A stretch of 64,000 nucleotides of DNA from Hyphomicrobiales bacterium (GTDB lineage Bacteria > Pseudomonadota > Alphaproteobacteria > Rhizobiales > Rhizobiaceae), in contig UEHQ01000009.1 of NCBI GenBank assembly GCA_900489925.1, positions 188,598 to 252,597 on the forward strand. The letters run 5' to 3'. The notes under the pieces were generated by a model that was not told the DNA's origin, searched no databases, and saw only the letters and a list, made by a program, of their open reading frames with translations. The stretch's first letter is position 1; every line of letters begins with the position of its first letter. Below, piece after piece: positions 45,304 through 54,899 of this stretch. The translations under genes were made by a program, and so were the position numbers.

Positions 45304-46713
45304 ATGAGCGCACCGCGTACCCTCTACGACAAGATCTGGGACGACCATCTGGTCGACGAGCAGGAAGACGGCACCTGTCTTCTCTATATCGACCGCCACC
45401 TGGTCCACGAAGTCACCTCGCCGCAGGCTTTCGAAGGCCTGCGCATGACCGGCCGCAAGGTTCGCGCCCCGGAAAAGACGCTGGCCGTGGTCGATCACAA
45501 CGTTCCGACCTCGCCTGATCGCCACCTCGGCATCAAGAACGAGGAAAGCCGCATCCAGGTCGAGCAGCTTGCCATCAATGCCGCCGAGTTCAACGTCGAG
45601 TACTACTCCGAGAACGACAAGCGCCAGGGTATCGTTCACATCGTCGGTCCCGAGCAGGGCTTTACCCTGCCTGGCATGACGATCGTCTGCGGCGACAGCC
45701 ACACGTCGACCCACGGCGCTTTCGGCGCGCTGGCGCACGGCATCGGCACCTCGGAAGTCGAACACGTTCTCGCCACCCAGACCCTGATCCAGAAGAAGGC
45801 CAAGAACATGCTCGTGCGTGTCGATGGCCAGCTTCCGCCGCACGTCACCGCCAAGGACATCATCCTTGCCATCATCGGCGAGATCGGCACAGCCGGCGGC
45901 ACCGGCCACGTCATCGAATTCGCGGGCGAAGCCATTCGCGCTCTGTCGATGGAAGGCCGCATGACGATCTGCAACATGACGATCGAAGGCGGCGCTCGCG
46001 CCGGCCTGATCGCACCTGACGAAAAGACCTTCGAGTACATCAAGGGCAAGCCGCGCGCGCCGAAGGGCGAAACGCTGGAGCAGGCAATCGCCTACTGGAA
46101 GACGCTGCAGACCGACGAAGGCGCTCATTACGACCGCGTCGTCGTTCTCGACGCTGCTGCCCTGCCGCCGATCGTATCCTGGGGCTCCTCGCCTGAAGAC
46201 GTCATCTCCGTACAGGGCGTCGTTCCGAACCCGGACGAGATCCAGGACGAGAACAAGCGCACCTCCAAGTGGCGCGCGCTCGACTACATGGGCCTGAAGC
46301 CCGGCACCAAGATGACCGACATCACGCTGGACCGCGTCTTCATCGGCTCCTGCACGAACGGCCGTATCGAGGATCTGCGCGAAGTTGCCAAGGTCGTCGA
46401 AGGCAAGACCGTTGCTTCGACCGTCAACGCCATGATCGTTCCGGGCTCCGGCCTCGTGAAGGAGCAGGCGGAAGCGGAAGGCCTCGACAAGATCTTCAAG
46501 GCTGCCGGCTTCGACTGGCGCGAGCCTGGCTGTTCCATGTGCCTGGCCATGAACGACGACCGCCTGAAGCCGGGTGAGCGTTGCGCATCGACGTCCAACC
46601 GCAACTTCGAAGGCCGTCAGGGCTTCAAGGGCCGCACGCATCTGGTCTCGCCGGCCATGGCGGCAGCTGCGGCGATCGCCGGCCACTTCGTCGATATCCG
46701 CGAGTGGAACTAA
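45304..46713 (+). CDS. leuC: 3-isopropylmalate dehydratase large subunit
   Basis: 469 residues, aconitase superfamily. With LeuD it isomerises 2- to 3-isopropylmalate in leucine synthesis. The [4Fe-4S] ligands are in [11 protein letters not shown] near residue 347 and [11 protein letters not shown] near 407. The active-site [20 protein letters not shown] is near 130. leuD is not in this window. The 246 bp upstream hold a small hairpin (GGCGGA-CCTG-TCCGCC at 45241-45256) and no recognisable leucine leader peptide. Confidence 0.97.
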   Translation: MSAPRTLYDKIWDDHLVDEQEDGTCLLYIDRHLVHEVTSPQAFEGLRMTGRKVRAPEKTLAVVDHNVPTSPDRHLGIKNEESRIQVEQLAINAAEFNVEYYSENDKRQGIVHIVGPEQGFTLPGMTIVCGDSHTSTHGAFGALAHGIGTSEVEHVLATQTLIQKKAKNMLVRVDGQLPPHVTAKDIILAIIGEIGTAGGTGHVIEFAGEAIRALSMEGRMTICNMTIEGGARAGLIAPDEKTFEYIKGKPRAPKGETLEQAIAYWKTLQTDEGAHYDRVVVLDAAALPPIVSWGSSPEDVISVQGVVPNPDEIQDENKRTSKWRALDYMGLKPGTKMTDITLDRVFIGSCTNGRIEDLREVAKVVEGKTVASTVNAMIVPGSGLVKEQAEAEGLDKIFKAAGFDWREPGCSMCLAMNDDRLKPGERCASTSNRNFEGRQGFKGRTHLVSPAMAAAAAIAGHFVDIREWN

Positions 46714-46721
46714 CTGCTATC

Positions 46722-46749
46722 GTCTCCCTCGCCATCCGGTGAGGGAGAC
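46722..46749 (+). terminator. Hairpin after leuC
   Basis: GTCTCCCTCGCC pairs with GGTGAGGGAGAC over 12 pairs (one G-T) with an ATCC loop, 8 bp past the leuC stop. There is no T run, so it may stabilise the 3' end as well as terminate. Confidence 0.65.
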
Positions 46750-46832
46750 ATCCTATCTCCGCAAGACATGCCGCGCCTTCGGTGAGACAATGACACCGAC
46801 AGACCTTTGCCTGCACTTTTCGGGTGAGCGAC

Positions 46833-47396
46833 ATGAAAACACAAAGCGGGCCCTCGCCAAGCCGGCGATATCTCTTTCTTCTGCGCCATGCCAAATCCGC
46901 CTGGCCACCTGATGTCGAAGACCATGACCGTCCGCTGGCCGACCGCGGGCTCAAGGCGGCTCCGATGATCGGCGCCTATATGGCGCGGGAGCGGCTCTTT
47001 CCCGACAGTGCTCTGGTCTCCACGGCGCGGCGTACGCAGGAGACATGGAAGCTGGTGGCAAAGGAATTACCAAACCCGATACCCCGCCGCGACGTCTCCG
47101 AACTCTACGAAGCCCCAGCCACCCGTCTAGCCGACATTCTCGCAGCGGTGGATCCGAATGACCGAACCGTGATGATGGTGGGACACAATCCCGGTCTTCA
47201 GGATTTCGCGGATTGGCTTGTCGGCAGCGGTGATGCCGAGATGCGCCACCAGATATCGGAAAAATTTCCCACGGGTGGCCTCGCCGTCATTTCCTTCGAG
47301 GCCGACGGCTGGGCGGACGTATCGTCGGGCAGCGGGCGACTTGAACGTTTCGTCACGCCCCGCGTACTCGCCGCAGCGCTCTCCAACCATGAATGA
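46833..47396 (+). CDS. Histidine phosphatase family protein (SixA-like)
   Basis: 187 residues. The catalytic RHG-type motif is FLLRHAKSAW, and the second His lies in MMVGHNPGLQDFADWL. SixA-type enzymes dephosphorylate phosphohistidine on histidine-containing phosphotransfer or PTS proteins. The target here is unknown. ATG 46833 is preferred; a GTG at 46824 in the same frame is possible. Its stop abuts the terminator of the convergent reductase gene. Confidence 0.87.
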   Translation: MKTQSGPSPSRRYLFLLRHAKSAWPPDVEDHDRPLADRGLKAAPMIGAYMARERLFPDSALVSTARRTQETWKLVAKELPNPIPRRDVSELYEAPATRLADILAAVDPNDRTVMMVGHNPGLQDFADWLVGSGDAEMRHQISEKFPTGGLAVISFEADGWADVSSGSGRLERFVTPRVLAAALSNHE

Positions 47397-47399
47397 AAA

Positions 47400-47419
47400 A
47401 GGGCGGCTTGCGCCGCCCT
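47400..47419 (-). terminator. Rho-independent terminator of the aldo/keto reductase gene
   Basis: 8-bp stem (AGGGCGGC / GCCGCCCT) with a TTGC loop. On the minus strand it is followed by a run of T. Confidence 0.88.
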
Positions 47420-47426
47420 GCCGTAG

Positions 47427-48257
47427 TCAGAATGTTGCTGTCTTCGGATCCGGCCCGATGCGAGCACCGGTATTGTCGAGCTTGGCGATCACGCCCATGT
47501 CTTCGGCATCGAGCTTGAAGTCGAAGACCTCGAAGTTCTCGACGATGCGCGATGGCGTCACCGATTTCGGAATGACAACGAGGCCGCTATCCATGTGCCA
47601 GCGTATGATCACCTGCGCCGGTGTCTTGCCATGCTTCTTGGCGATTGCGCCGATGACAGCATGATCGATCAGCTTGCCCTGGCCAAGGGGGCTCCAGGAC
47701 TGCGTGACGATGTTCAGCTTCTTGTGGGCCTCCTGCGCGACCTTCTGCTGAAAATCGGGATGCAGCTCGATCTGGTTGATGACAGGCACGACGCCGGTTT
47801 CGGTGATCAGGCGCTCGATATGCTCGGGATAGAAGTTCGAGACGCCGATCGAACGCGCAAGGCCATCCTTCTTCAGCTTGATCAGGGCTTTCCAGCTATC
47901 GACATAGCGATTGCGCGTCGGCGCCGGCCAATGGATCAGATAGAGGTCGACATAATCGGTGCCGAGCCGCTTCAAGCTCTTCTCGAAGGCCTTGAGCGTC
48001 GATTCGTAACCCTGATCATTGTTCCAAAGCTTCGTCGTCAGAAAGATGTCCTTGCGGTCGACGCCGGAGGAACGGATGCCCTCGCCAACGCCATCCTCGT
48101 TTTCGTAGACGGCCGCGGTGTCCACATGGCGGTAACCGGCCGCAATTGCCGTCCGCACGGTCGGCGCCGCAATGTCATCGGGCGTCCGCCACACACCGAG
48201 GCCGACCTGGGGAATGGAATGTCCGTCATGAAAGGTAATGATGGATTGTTGTGCCAC
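47427..48257 (-). CDS. Aldo/keto reductase (2,5-diketo-D-gluconate reductase-like)
   Basis: 276 residues. The full catalytic tetrad is visible: Asp46 and Tyr51 (HVDTAAVYENE), Lys76 (LTTKLWN) and His109 (LYLIHWP). The C-terminal VVIPKSVTPSRIVEN binds NADPH. It reduces small aldehydes, ketones or keto sugars. GTG 48257 (then AQQSIITFHDG) has GGAGA upstream and is preferred over a TTG at 48272. Confidence 0.9.
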   Translation of the reverse strand: MAQQSIITFHDGHSIPQVGLGVWRTPDDIAAPTVRTAIAAGYRHVDTAAVYENEDGVGEGIRSSGVDRKDIFLTTKLWNNDQGYESTLKAFEKSLKRLGTDYVDLYLIHWPAPTRNRYVDSWKALIKLKKDGLARSIGVSNFYPEHIERLITETGVVPVINQIELHPDFQQKVAQEAHKKLNIVTQSWSPLGQGKLIDHAVIGAIAKKHGKTPAQVIIRWHMDSGLVVIPKSVTPSRIVENFEVFDFKLDAEDMGVIAKLDNTGARIGPDPKTATF

Positions 48258-48390
48258 ACTAAGTCTCCGCAAGAATCATTGAATTCGATCGGGTATATTG
48301 ACCCGCAGCCCCCGGTTTTCCTGCGCGCATTCGGCCCAAGCGCCGGTGGTGACGCATATAGGTCATCGAACCTCGATTATCACCCCCACG

Positions 48391-48939
48391 CTAGAGAACG
48401 CGCACGACCGTGCCCTTGCGTATGAATGGCAGCAGCCGGCGCATATCGCGCGGGTGGACCGCAACGCAACCCGCGGTCGGCTCGTAGCCCGGCTTGATCA
48501 GGTGGAAGAAGATCGCCGAGCCGCGATTGCGTGCGCGCGAGGTGACATTCCAGTCCATGACGAGGCAGACGTCGTACAGCCCATCCTGGCGCTTCATCTC
48601 TTCGTGGCTGGGTCGAAACGGCGCCTTGACCAGGCGATTATAGTTGGGGTCCTCCGGCTGGTCGCACCACAGCATGTCGCCGCGAATCCGGCGAATCGGC
48701 AGCGGAGTCTGCAGACGCGTCGGCCGGTCTCCGCGCCGAAAGCCGGACAGCACTTTCATCGATGCGATCGGTGTTGCGCCGTCACCTTCACGTTTCAACA
48801 CAGTCCGGCCCGAACGGCCAATCGCGGCGGGCACGACGATTGCACCGAATTGAACCAATGCACGACTTTTCTGACCCGGCACTGGTCGAACGGTAATGAT
48901 CGTGGATTGTATAGCGTGCGACCGCCTTGTTTTTTCCAT
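48391..48939 (-). CDS. L,D-transpeptidase family (YkuD-fold) protein
   Basis: 182 residues. The YkuD active-site pattern appears as FFHLIKPGYEPTAGCVAVHP with His146 and Cys158. Other family blocks are GRSGRTVLKREGDGATPIAS and CLVMDWNVTSRARNRGSAIF. Such enzymes make 3-3 cross-links in peptidoglycan or attach proteins to it. No signal peptide is visible from ATG 48939, so export is uncertain; the frame continues to a TTG at 48960. Confidence 0.82.
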   Translation of the reverse strand: MEKTRRSHAIQSTIITVRPVPGQKSRALVQFGAIVVPAAIGRSGRTVLKREGDGATPIASMKVLSGFRRGDRPTRLQTPLPIRRIRGDMLWCDQPEDPNYNRLVKAPFRPSHEEMKRQDGLYDVCLVMDWNVTSRARNRGSAIFFHLIKPGYEPTAGCVAVHPRDMRRLLPFIRKGTVVRVL

Positions 48940-49081
48940 CTTTCTCACATGTCTTGGCAATTGCTTGGGGTAAGATTGAAATCATATAGCACCATATACG
49001 ACAACAGCTTGGTCTCCTGATCTTTGCCAACGAACGAAATTGGCGTAGGACTAAGGAACCAGATGGCGAGGACAGAGCCGC

Positions 49082-49765
49082 ATGACCGCACGCACCATTC
49101 TATTGGTGGACGATGACGATGACCTCCGCGAAACACTCACGGAACAGCTGTCGCTGTACGACGAGTTTACTGTTTTGCAGGAAGCAACAGCTGCAAAGGG
49201 CGTGGAACGCGCTCGCGCAACGCCGATCGATCTGCTGATCATGGATGTCGGGCTGCCTGACATGGATGGCCGCGAGGCCGTCAAGCTGTTGCGCAAGGGA
49301 GGCCTGAAGGCGCCCATCATCATGCTGACCGGCCATGATACCGATTCGGACACGATCCTGGGTCTCGAAGCCGGCGCCAACGATTACGTGACCAAGCCGT
49401 TCCGGTTCGCCGTACTCCTAGCGCGTATCCGCGTGCAGCTGCGCCAGCACGAGCAGAGTGAGGACGCCACCTTCAGCGTTGGCCCTTACGTGTTCAAGCC
49501 GAGCCAGAAGCTCTTGACGACCGACAATGGCCAGAAGATCCGCCTCACGGAAAAAGAGGCCGCGATTATCCGGTATCTCTATCGCGCCGAACAGAAAGTC
49601 GTGACCCGCGATGTGCTGCTTGAGGAAGTCTGGGGTTACAATTCGGGCGTGACAACGCACACGTTGGAAACCCATGTCTATCGCCTGCGTCAGAAGATCG
49701 AGCGCGATCCGTCAAATGCCGAGATTCTGGTGACGGAAAACGGCGGCTACAAGATCATACCGTAA
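49082..49765 (+). CDS. OmpR/PhoB-family response regulator
   Basis: 227 residues. The receiver domain has acidic residues at LLVDDDDDLRE, phospho-acceptor Asp55 (LLIMDVGLPDMDG), Thr83 and Lys105 (VTKPF). A winged-helix DNA-binding domain covers about 130-227 (EKEAAIIRYLYRAEQKVVTR; HTLETHVYRLRQKI). It should bind DNA when phosphorylated. No histidine kinase gene adjoins it. The next gene, 1 bp later, encodes a cyclic-nucleotide-binding-domain protein, probably co-expressed. Confidence 0.92.
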   Translation: MTARTILLVDDDDDLRETLTEQLSLYDEFTVLQEATAAKGVERARATPIDLLIMDVGLPDMDGREAVKLLRKGGLKAPIIMLTGHDTDSDTILGLEAGANDYVTKPFRFAVLLARIRVQLRQHEQSEDATFSVGPYVFKPSQKLLTTDNGQKIRLTEKEAAIIRYLYRAEQKVVTRDVLLEEVWGYNSGVTTHTLETHVYRLRQKIERDPSNAEILVTENGGYKIIP

Positions 49766-49766
49766 G

Positions 49767-50222
49767 ATGGCACTGAACGACGATATCCGGCTGCTGTCGC
49801 AGCTGCCACTGTTCAATGGAATGTCGGAGGATCAGCTTCGGCTGATCGCCTTCGGCGCCGATCGGCGCACGATCTCTCAGGGGCAGATGCTGTTCCGCGA
49901 GGGGTCGCCGGCAGAAAGCGCCTATGTTATCCTTAGTGGTACGGTCGAGCTCAACCGAACCGGCCGCGATGGCCAGCCTGAGGTGCAGGCGAACGTTGGC
50001 GAGGGTACGTTGCTATCCGAGCTCGCACTGGTCACTCTGGTCGAGCGCAAGTTCACGGCGATCGCGAAAGAGGATGCAGGCGTCATCCGCATCACGCGAT
50101 CGCTGTTTCATCGCCTGATCGAGGAATATCCCGAGGCGGCGCTCCTGATCGAAGCGCGCATCCGGGACAATATTGCTGCTCTGGCGGCAAAAGCCACCGC
50201 CGAGCTTCATCGCTTTTCCTGA
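49767..50222 (+). CDS. Cyclic nucleotide-binding domain protein without DNA-binding domain
   Basis: 151 residues, a single CNBD: LLSQLPLFNGMSEDQLRLIA, LFREGSPAESAYVILSGTVE, then GEGTLLSELALVTLVERKFT. The phosphate-binding cassette keeps Glu and Arg but has Lys where Ser/Thr is usual. There is no HTH, so it is not a Crp/Fnr transcription factor. It starts 1 bp after the response regulator stop and is probably its partner; ligand and function are unknown. Confidence 0.85.
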   Translation: MALNDDIRLLSQLPLFNGMSEDQLRLIAFGADRRTISQGQMLFREGSPAESAYVILSGTVELNRTGRDGQPEVQANVGEGTLLSELALVTLVERKFTAIAKEDAGVIRITRSLFHRLIEEYPEAALLIEARIRDNIAALAAKATAELHRFS

Positions 50223-50245
50223 CTGAACTGCTCTTGGCTGGTTGC

Positions 50246-51049
50246 CTAGAGATCGAAATGTGCCGTCACAGGCACATGGTCGGACGGGCGTTCCCAGCCG
50301 CGGGCTTCCTTGACGACGTCGATCCGCTGCAAATGCGGCCCGAGATCGGCCGACGACCAGATATGATCCAGGCGGCGGCCACGATCGGCTGCTTCCCAGT
50401 CCTTCGCACGGTAGCTCCACCAAGTATAAAGCTTCTCGTTGATCGGAACCTGCTGGCGCATCAGATCGAGCCATGCGCCGCGCTTCATCACGTCAAGCAA
50501 GCCCTCGGTTTCGACGGGCGTGTGGCTTACGATCTTCAGAAGCTGCTTGTGTGACCAGACGTCGTGCTCATGCGGCGCGATGTTGAGATCACCGACCAGA
50601 ATTGACGACGTGCCAGCCTCGCCGTTCGCCTTGAGCAGCTTCATTTCCTCGATAAAATCAAGCTTGTGACCGAACTTCGGATTGATCTCGCGATCGGGCT
50701 CGTCGCCGCCGGCGGGAACGTAGAAATTGTGGAGACGAATGCGACGGCCGCCGCGCTCGAAAACCGCCGAGATATGGCGCGCGTCGCCGACCTTGCAGTA
50801 ATCCTGGCGGTGGTCTTCAGTCAGCGGAAACCGCGAAGCAATCGCAACACCATGATAGCCCTTCTGGCCATGGATGATGATGTGGTCATAGCCCATGGCG
50901 CGGAGCGGAGCGTGGGGAAAGAGCTCGTTCGGCACCTTGGTTTCTTGAAGGCAAAGGATATCGGGCCGATGTTTCAGCACCAACTGCTCGACGAGCGGCA
51001 TGCGAAGCCGAACGGAATTGATATTCCAGGTGGTGATCGAGAAACCCAT
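50246..51049 (-). CDS. xth: Exodeoxyribonuclease III
   Basis: 267 residues, exonuclease-endonuclease-phosphatase fold. Motifs are WNINSVRLR, LCLQETKV, NFYVPAGGDEPDREINPKF, VGDLNIAPHEHDVW and the C-terminal SDHVPVTAHFD. It is an AP endonuclease and 3'-5' exonuclease in base excision repair. AGGGAG lies 4 nt before ATG 51049; the frame extends far upstream to 51304 without family resemblance. Confidence 0.95.
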   Translation of the reverse strand: MGFSITTWNINSVRLRMPLVEQLVLKHRPDILCLQETKVPNELFPHAPLRAMGYDHIIIHGQKGYHGVAIASRFPLTEDHRQDYCKVGDARHISAVFERGGRRIRLHNFYVPAGGDEPDREINPKFGHKLDFIEEMKLLKANGEAGTSSILVGDLNIAPHEHDVWSHKQLLKIVSHTPVETEGLLDVMKRGAWLDLMRQQVPINEKLYTWWSYRAKDWEAADRGRRLDHIWSSADLGPHLQRIDVVKEARGWERPSDHVPVTAHFDL

Positions 51050-51124
51050 TCGACTCCCTTTCAAACGCAATTGGACTGGCTTTAGAACAAAGCCTGCGCG
51101 GATGGAACGGACGTAGACAAAGAA

Positions 51125-51151
51125 AAAGCGCCCCGCGATGCGAGGCGCCTT
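51125..51151 (-). terminator. Rho-independent terminator of the LolA-family gene
   Basis: A 12-bp stem with two G-T pairs (AAAGCGCCCCGC / GCGAGGCGCCTT) and a GAT loop. On the minus strand it is followed by a T run, 18 bp past the stop. Confidence 0.88.
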
Positions 51152-51168
51152 GTCACTGGCCGAATGGG

Positions 51169-51843
51169 TCAGTCGCGGTACGCGGCTGTACCCGGAATAA
51201 CTTCGTAAGGCACCTTGAAGACCTTGTCGTCGAACTGGACGCCGGTCTTGACGTTGAAGACCATCACGGACGTGTCCTTGCCCTGATTGTCGGTGATCGT
51301 CCACTGCCGCAGATCGTATGTCTTCGGGTCGAACATCATGGTGATCGTCGAATTGCCGAAGACGGTATTGTTGCCCAAGGCAATCGTGGTGAGGTCCGAC
51401 TCGACCTTCACGCTCTTCACCGAACCCGCCGACAGGTCGATGCGTTGCGCCAGAAGGAGGCTGAGGGGCGTCTTCGACAGCGGGTAAAGATCCCAGGTCT
51501 TGAGCTTCATGTTGCCGACGGCGACATTCTTTCCGTCAGCAATCACCCGGATCGGCGACGGATTGTCGTAGTTGAAGCGAAGCTTGCCGGGGCGCTGGAT
51601 GTAGAACTTGCCGCCTGTCTGCTCGCCGCGCGGGCCGAACTGGACGAATTCGCCCTGCATTGTCGCAACGCTGGAAAAGTGATCAGCGATCGCCTGCGCT
51701 GTCGCGTTGTTCGAAGCGGCTGACGCGGCCTGCGCGAAAACGGTCAACGGGATCGCCGTGGAGGCCGCAGCGACTACCATTGCGCCGACCATATGGCGCC
51801 GGGTCAGCAAAATACGGTCCAGGTATGAATCGGAGTGGGTCAT
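51169..51843 (-). CDS. lolA: LolA-family outer-membrane lipoprotein carrier
   Basis: 224 residues. A twin-Arg-like or Sec signal (LTRRHMVGAMVVAAASTAIP, cleavage near AQAASA) is followed by the LolA fold: MQGEFVQFGPRGEQTGGKFY, IQRPGKLRFNYDNPSPIRVI and LLLAQRIDLSAG. LolA ferries lipoproteins from LolCDE across the periplasm. GAGGAGA precedes ATG 51843. It is transcribed with or just after ftsK, 137 bp downstream of it. Confidence 0.88.
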   Translation of the reverse strand: MTHSDSYLDRILLTRRHMVGAMVVAAASTAIPLTVFAQAASAASNNATAQAIADHFSSVATMQGEFVQFGPRGEQTGGKFYIQRPGKLRFNYDNPSPIRVIADGKNVAVGNMKLKTWDLYPLSKTPLSLLLAQRIDLSAGSVKSVKVESDLTTIALGNNTVFGNSTITMMFDPKTYDLRQWTITDNQGKDTSVMVFNVKTGVQFDDKVFKVPYEVIPGTAAYRD

Positions 51844-51980
51844 CAATATCTCCTCTATGCAATCTGCATGCTGCTGAAACGCGGCGTCTTCATGGCGTAT
51901 TCGCAAGCCTGCGGAAGGTAACGCTTTGCGAGCGATCAGGTTTCCGTGAAGGCCAGTTGCACGGAAACAATCTCCGATAT

Positions 51981-54656
51981 CTAGCGGTCCAGGACGTCGC
52001 CTTCGGTAGGAACGAGGATCTCACGTTTGCCTGCATGGTTTGCCGGCCCGATGATGCCCTCCTGCTCCATCCGCTCGATCAGCGAAGCGGCTCTGTTGTA
52101 ACCGATACCCAGCCTGCGCTGAATATACGACGTCGAAGCCTTTCCGTCACGCAATACAATTGCGACGGCCTGATCGTACGGATCGTCTGAATCGGAAAGG
52201 TTGGATGTGCCGGACGGACCGCCACCATAATCGCCGTCCTCGTCGTCATCGGCAGTGATGGCATCGAGGTACTGCGGCGAGCCTTGCGTCTTTAGATAGG
52301 CAACGATTTCCTCGACTTCCATGTCGGCCACGAATGGACCATGGACACGCTGGATGCGGCCGCCGCCTGCCATGTAGAGCATGTCGCCCATGCCAAGCAG
52401 CTGTTCCGCGCCCTGTTCGCCGAGGATCGTGCGGCTGTCGATCTTCGACGTGACCTGGAAGGAGATGCGGGTCGGGAAGTTGGCTTTGATCGTACCGGTG
52501 ATGACGTCGACCGAAGGTCGCTGCGTCGCCATGATGACGTGGATACCGGCGGCACGCGCCATCTGTGCCAGACGCTGCACCGCGCCTTCGATATCCTTGC
52601 CGGCCACCATCATCAGGTCGGCCATTTCGTCGATGATGACGACGATGTAAGGCATCGGCTGCAGGTCGAATTCTTCGGTCTCGTACATCGCCTCGCCGGT
52701 GTGGCGATCGAAGCCCGTCTGCACCGTGCGCGAGATCACCTCGCCCTTGGCCAACGCCTGCTCGACGCGACTGTTGAAGCCGTCGATATTGCGCACGCCG
52801 ATCTTCGACATCTTCTTGTAGCGCTCTTCCATCTCGCGGACGGTCCACTTGAGCGCCACGACGGCCTTCTTGGGGTCGGTCACGACAGGCGAGAGCAGAT
52901 GCGGGATGCCGTCATAGACCGACAGTTCTAGCATCTTCGGATCGATCATGATCAGGCGGCACTGCTCCGGCGTCAGGCGGTAGAGCAGCGACAGGATCAT
53001 CGTGTTGATGGCGACGGATTTACCGGAACCGGTGGTGCCGGCGACCAGCAGATGCGGCATCTTGGCGAGGTCGGCGATGACGGCTTCGCCGCCGATCGTC
53101 TTGCCGAGCGCCATGGCGAGCTTGGCCTTCGAGCCCTCGAAATCGCGCGAGGCAATGAGCTCACGCAGATAGACGGTCTCACGGGTCGAGTTCGGCAATT
53201 CGATACCGATCGCGTTGCGGCCGGGCACAACGGCGACGCGGGCGGCGATCGCGCTCATCGAGCGGGCGATGTCATCGGCAAGGCCAATGACACGGGAAGA
53301 CTTGATGCCGGGCGCAGGCTCCAGTTCGTAGAGCGTGACGACCGGGCCGGGACGAACATGAATGATCTCGCCCTTGACGCCAAAGTCTTCGAGAACACCC
53401 TCGAGCATGCGGGCGTTCTGCTCAAGCGCATCGGCCGACAGCGTTGAATCACGCACGACATTCTTGGGCTCGGCCAGGAGATGCATCGACGGCAGCTGGA
53501 AGCCTTCTGGGCGGATAAACGAACCCTGTTGTTCGCGCTCGACGCGCGCGCCGGGTTTCGGACGGGCTGACGGCTGCACGACCCGCGGCTCGGGGCGGCC
53601 ACCGGCCTGCTTGGCAGGGGCGCGCATCATCCAGCCGTCGTCCTCGTCGTCATCGGGAAGGATATCGGCCGGGCGTGGCGGCATGTCGCTGTCGAACGGC
53701 ATGTCGTCGTCATCGTCATCGTTGAGAGAGATCGAGGGCGCAGAAACGATGCGGCGCTGCGAGGCAGCGCGCGGTTCCATCGAAGGATCCATCCGTTCGC
53801 CACGTGCCGTGGGCGTCTTCGCACGAACGGGTTCGTTCAGCTTGCCGAATTCGTCGTCGTTGAAGTCGTAGGGGGATTCGAAATCATCCTGGCGACGCTT
53901 GCGAGGTCCCATGCCGAGCAGGCGGCGCATCCGCGCCTGGCTCATGTACCAGGCGTGGGTCAGGGCGCCGAAGGCAAGCCAGCCGCCTTCTTCCTCGTCT
54001 TCATCCTCATCGCCGACCGAGCGGAGCTTCGAGCGGCTCGCTGCATAGTTCTCTTCTTCCTCTTCGGCTTCTTCCTCTTCGGTGCGGCCAACAATGCCAG
54101 CCGCAAACAGCATCATCCAGACGCAGGGAACGGCAAACACACAGCCGACGGCTGTAGCGAAGGCACCGGTCGGATAGGCGCCAACGAAGAGCGCCGGGAA
54201 GCGCAGGATCATGTCGCCGATGACACCACCGATACCATTGGGGATCGGCCAGGTGAGCGGCGGCGGGAAGCAACCAAGCACGGCAGAAGACAACACCGAG
54301 CCAAGGCCCCATGCCGCAGCGCGCGCCGGAATCCGGGTGAAACGACGGCCGGAAATCAGCGCCAGGGCCCAGGCCACGACGGGCAGCAGCGCCACGACGC
54401 TAGCCAAACCGAAGAACTGCATGAGGATATCCGCGAAGGCCGCGCCGCCATAGCCGAGAATGTTGGTCGGCTCATTGCCTGTCGCATAGGAGTAGCTCGG
54501 ATCGGCAACATTCCACGTTGCGAGAGCTGCAACCGCCAATGCCAGCAACAAAAAGATAGCGAAGCCCAAAAGGGTCTGCGCCTGCCGGAACATGAACCCC
54601 GAAAGGGAGAAACGGTCCGGCCGGCCATCCATTGCTGGCGATGTGCTTCTTGCCAT
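51981..54656 (-). CDS. ftsK: DNA translocase FtsK
   Basis: 891 residues. Four N-terminal membrane helices lie in about 1-200, followed by a long acidic/Pro-rich linker (Asp runs around residue 310), the RecA-like motor (Walker [14 protein letters not shown]; Walker [14 protein letters not shown]) and a C-terminal winged-helix gamma domain ([20 protein letters not shown]). It couples septum formation to chromosome dimer resolution at dif. ATG 54656 ([12 protein letters not shown]) was chosen over the ORF start at 54713. Confidence 0.96.
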   Translation of the reverse strand: MARSTSPAMDGRPDRFSLSGFMFRQAQTLLGFAIFLLLALAVAALATWNVADPSYSYATGNEPTNILGYGGAAFADILMQFFGLASVVALLPVVAWALALISGRRFTRIPARAAAWGLGSVLSSAVLGCFPPPLTWPIPNGIGGVIGDMILRFPALFVGAYPTGAFATAVGCVFAVPCVWMMLFAAGIVGRTEEEEAEEEEENYAASRSKLRSVGDEDEDEEEGGWLAFGALTHAWYMSQARMRRLLGMGPRKRRQDDFESPYDFNDDEFGKLNEPVRAKTPTARGERMDPSMEPRAASQRRIVSAPSISLNDDDDDDMPFDSDMPPRPADILPDDDEDDGWMMRAPAKQAGGRPEPRVVQPSARPKPGARVEREQQGSFIRPEGFQLPSMHLLAEPKNVVRDSTLSADALEQNARMLEGVLEDFGVKGEIIHVRPGPVVTLYELEPAPGIKSSRVIGLADDIARSMSAIAARVAVVPGRNAIGIELPNSTRETVYLRELIASRDFEGSKAKLAMALGKTIGGEAVIADLAKMPHLLVAGTTGSGKSVAINTMILSLLYRLTPEQCRLIMIDPKMLELSVYDGIPHLLSPVVTDPKKAVVALKWTVREMEERYKKMSKIGVRNIDGFNSRVEQALAKGEVISRTVQTGFDRHTGEAMYETEEFDLQPMPYIVVIIDEMADLMMVAGKDIEGAVQRLAQMARAAGIHVIMATQRPSVDVITGTIKANFPTRISFQVTSKIDSRTILGEQGAEQLLGMGDMLYMAGGGRIQRVHGPFVADMEVEEIVAYLKTQGSPQYLDAITADDDEDGDYGGGPSGTSNLSDSDDPYDQAVAIVLRDGKASTSYIQRRLGIGYNRAASLIERMEQEGIIGPANHAGKREILVPTEGDVLDR

Positions 54657-54795
54657 GTGTGTACCCGTCCAATGCTTGAAAGCGTGCGAATCGCCAACGC
54701 GCTTCGCGCCCAATGCGTCCGCTCCACCTAATCAAAGGACGGTTAAAGCGATGTTAACCATGCAGGGCTGCATCCCCGCATCCGGAAATAAAAAA

Positions 54796-54821
54796 GGCCC
54801 GAACCTGTGAGGGCTCGGGCC
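54796..54821 (-). terminator. Rho-independent terminator of amtB
   Basis: GGCCCGA / TCGGGCC, 7 bp with a 12-nt loop. On the minus strand it is followed by six T residues. Confidence 0.85.
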
Positions 54822-54899
54822 AAAAGCGGCTTAAACAGTTCGAATAGGCCGCGACGGGCTGTTCAGCGGCGCTCTTGAACGAGCGCCGCAATGCCTTGA

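Noticed and set aside
48749..49081. Short overlapping frames between the L,D-transpeptidase gene and the response regulator gene
   Set aside because: They overlap the transpeptidase gene or its promoter region in other frames, with no ribosome binding site or family resemblance.
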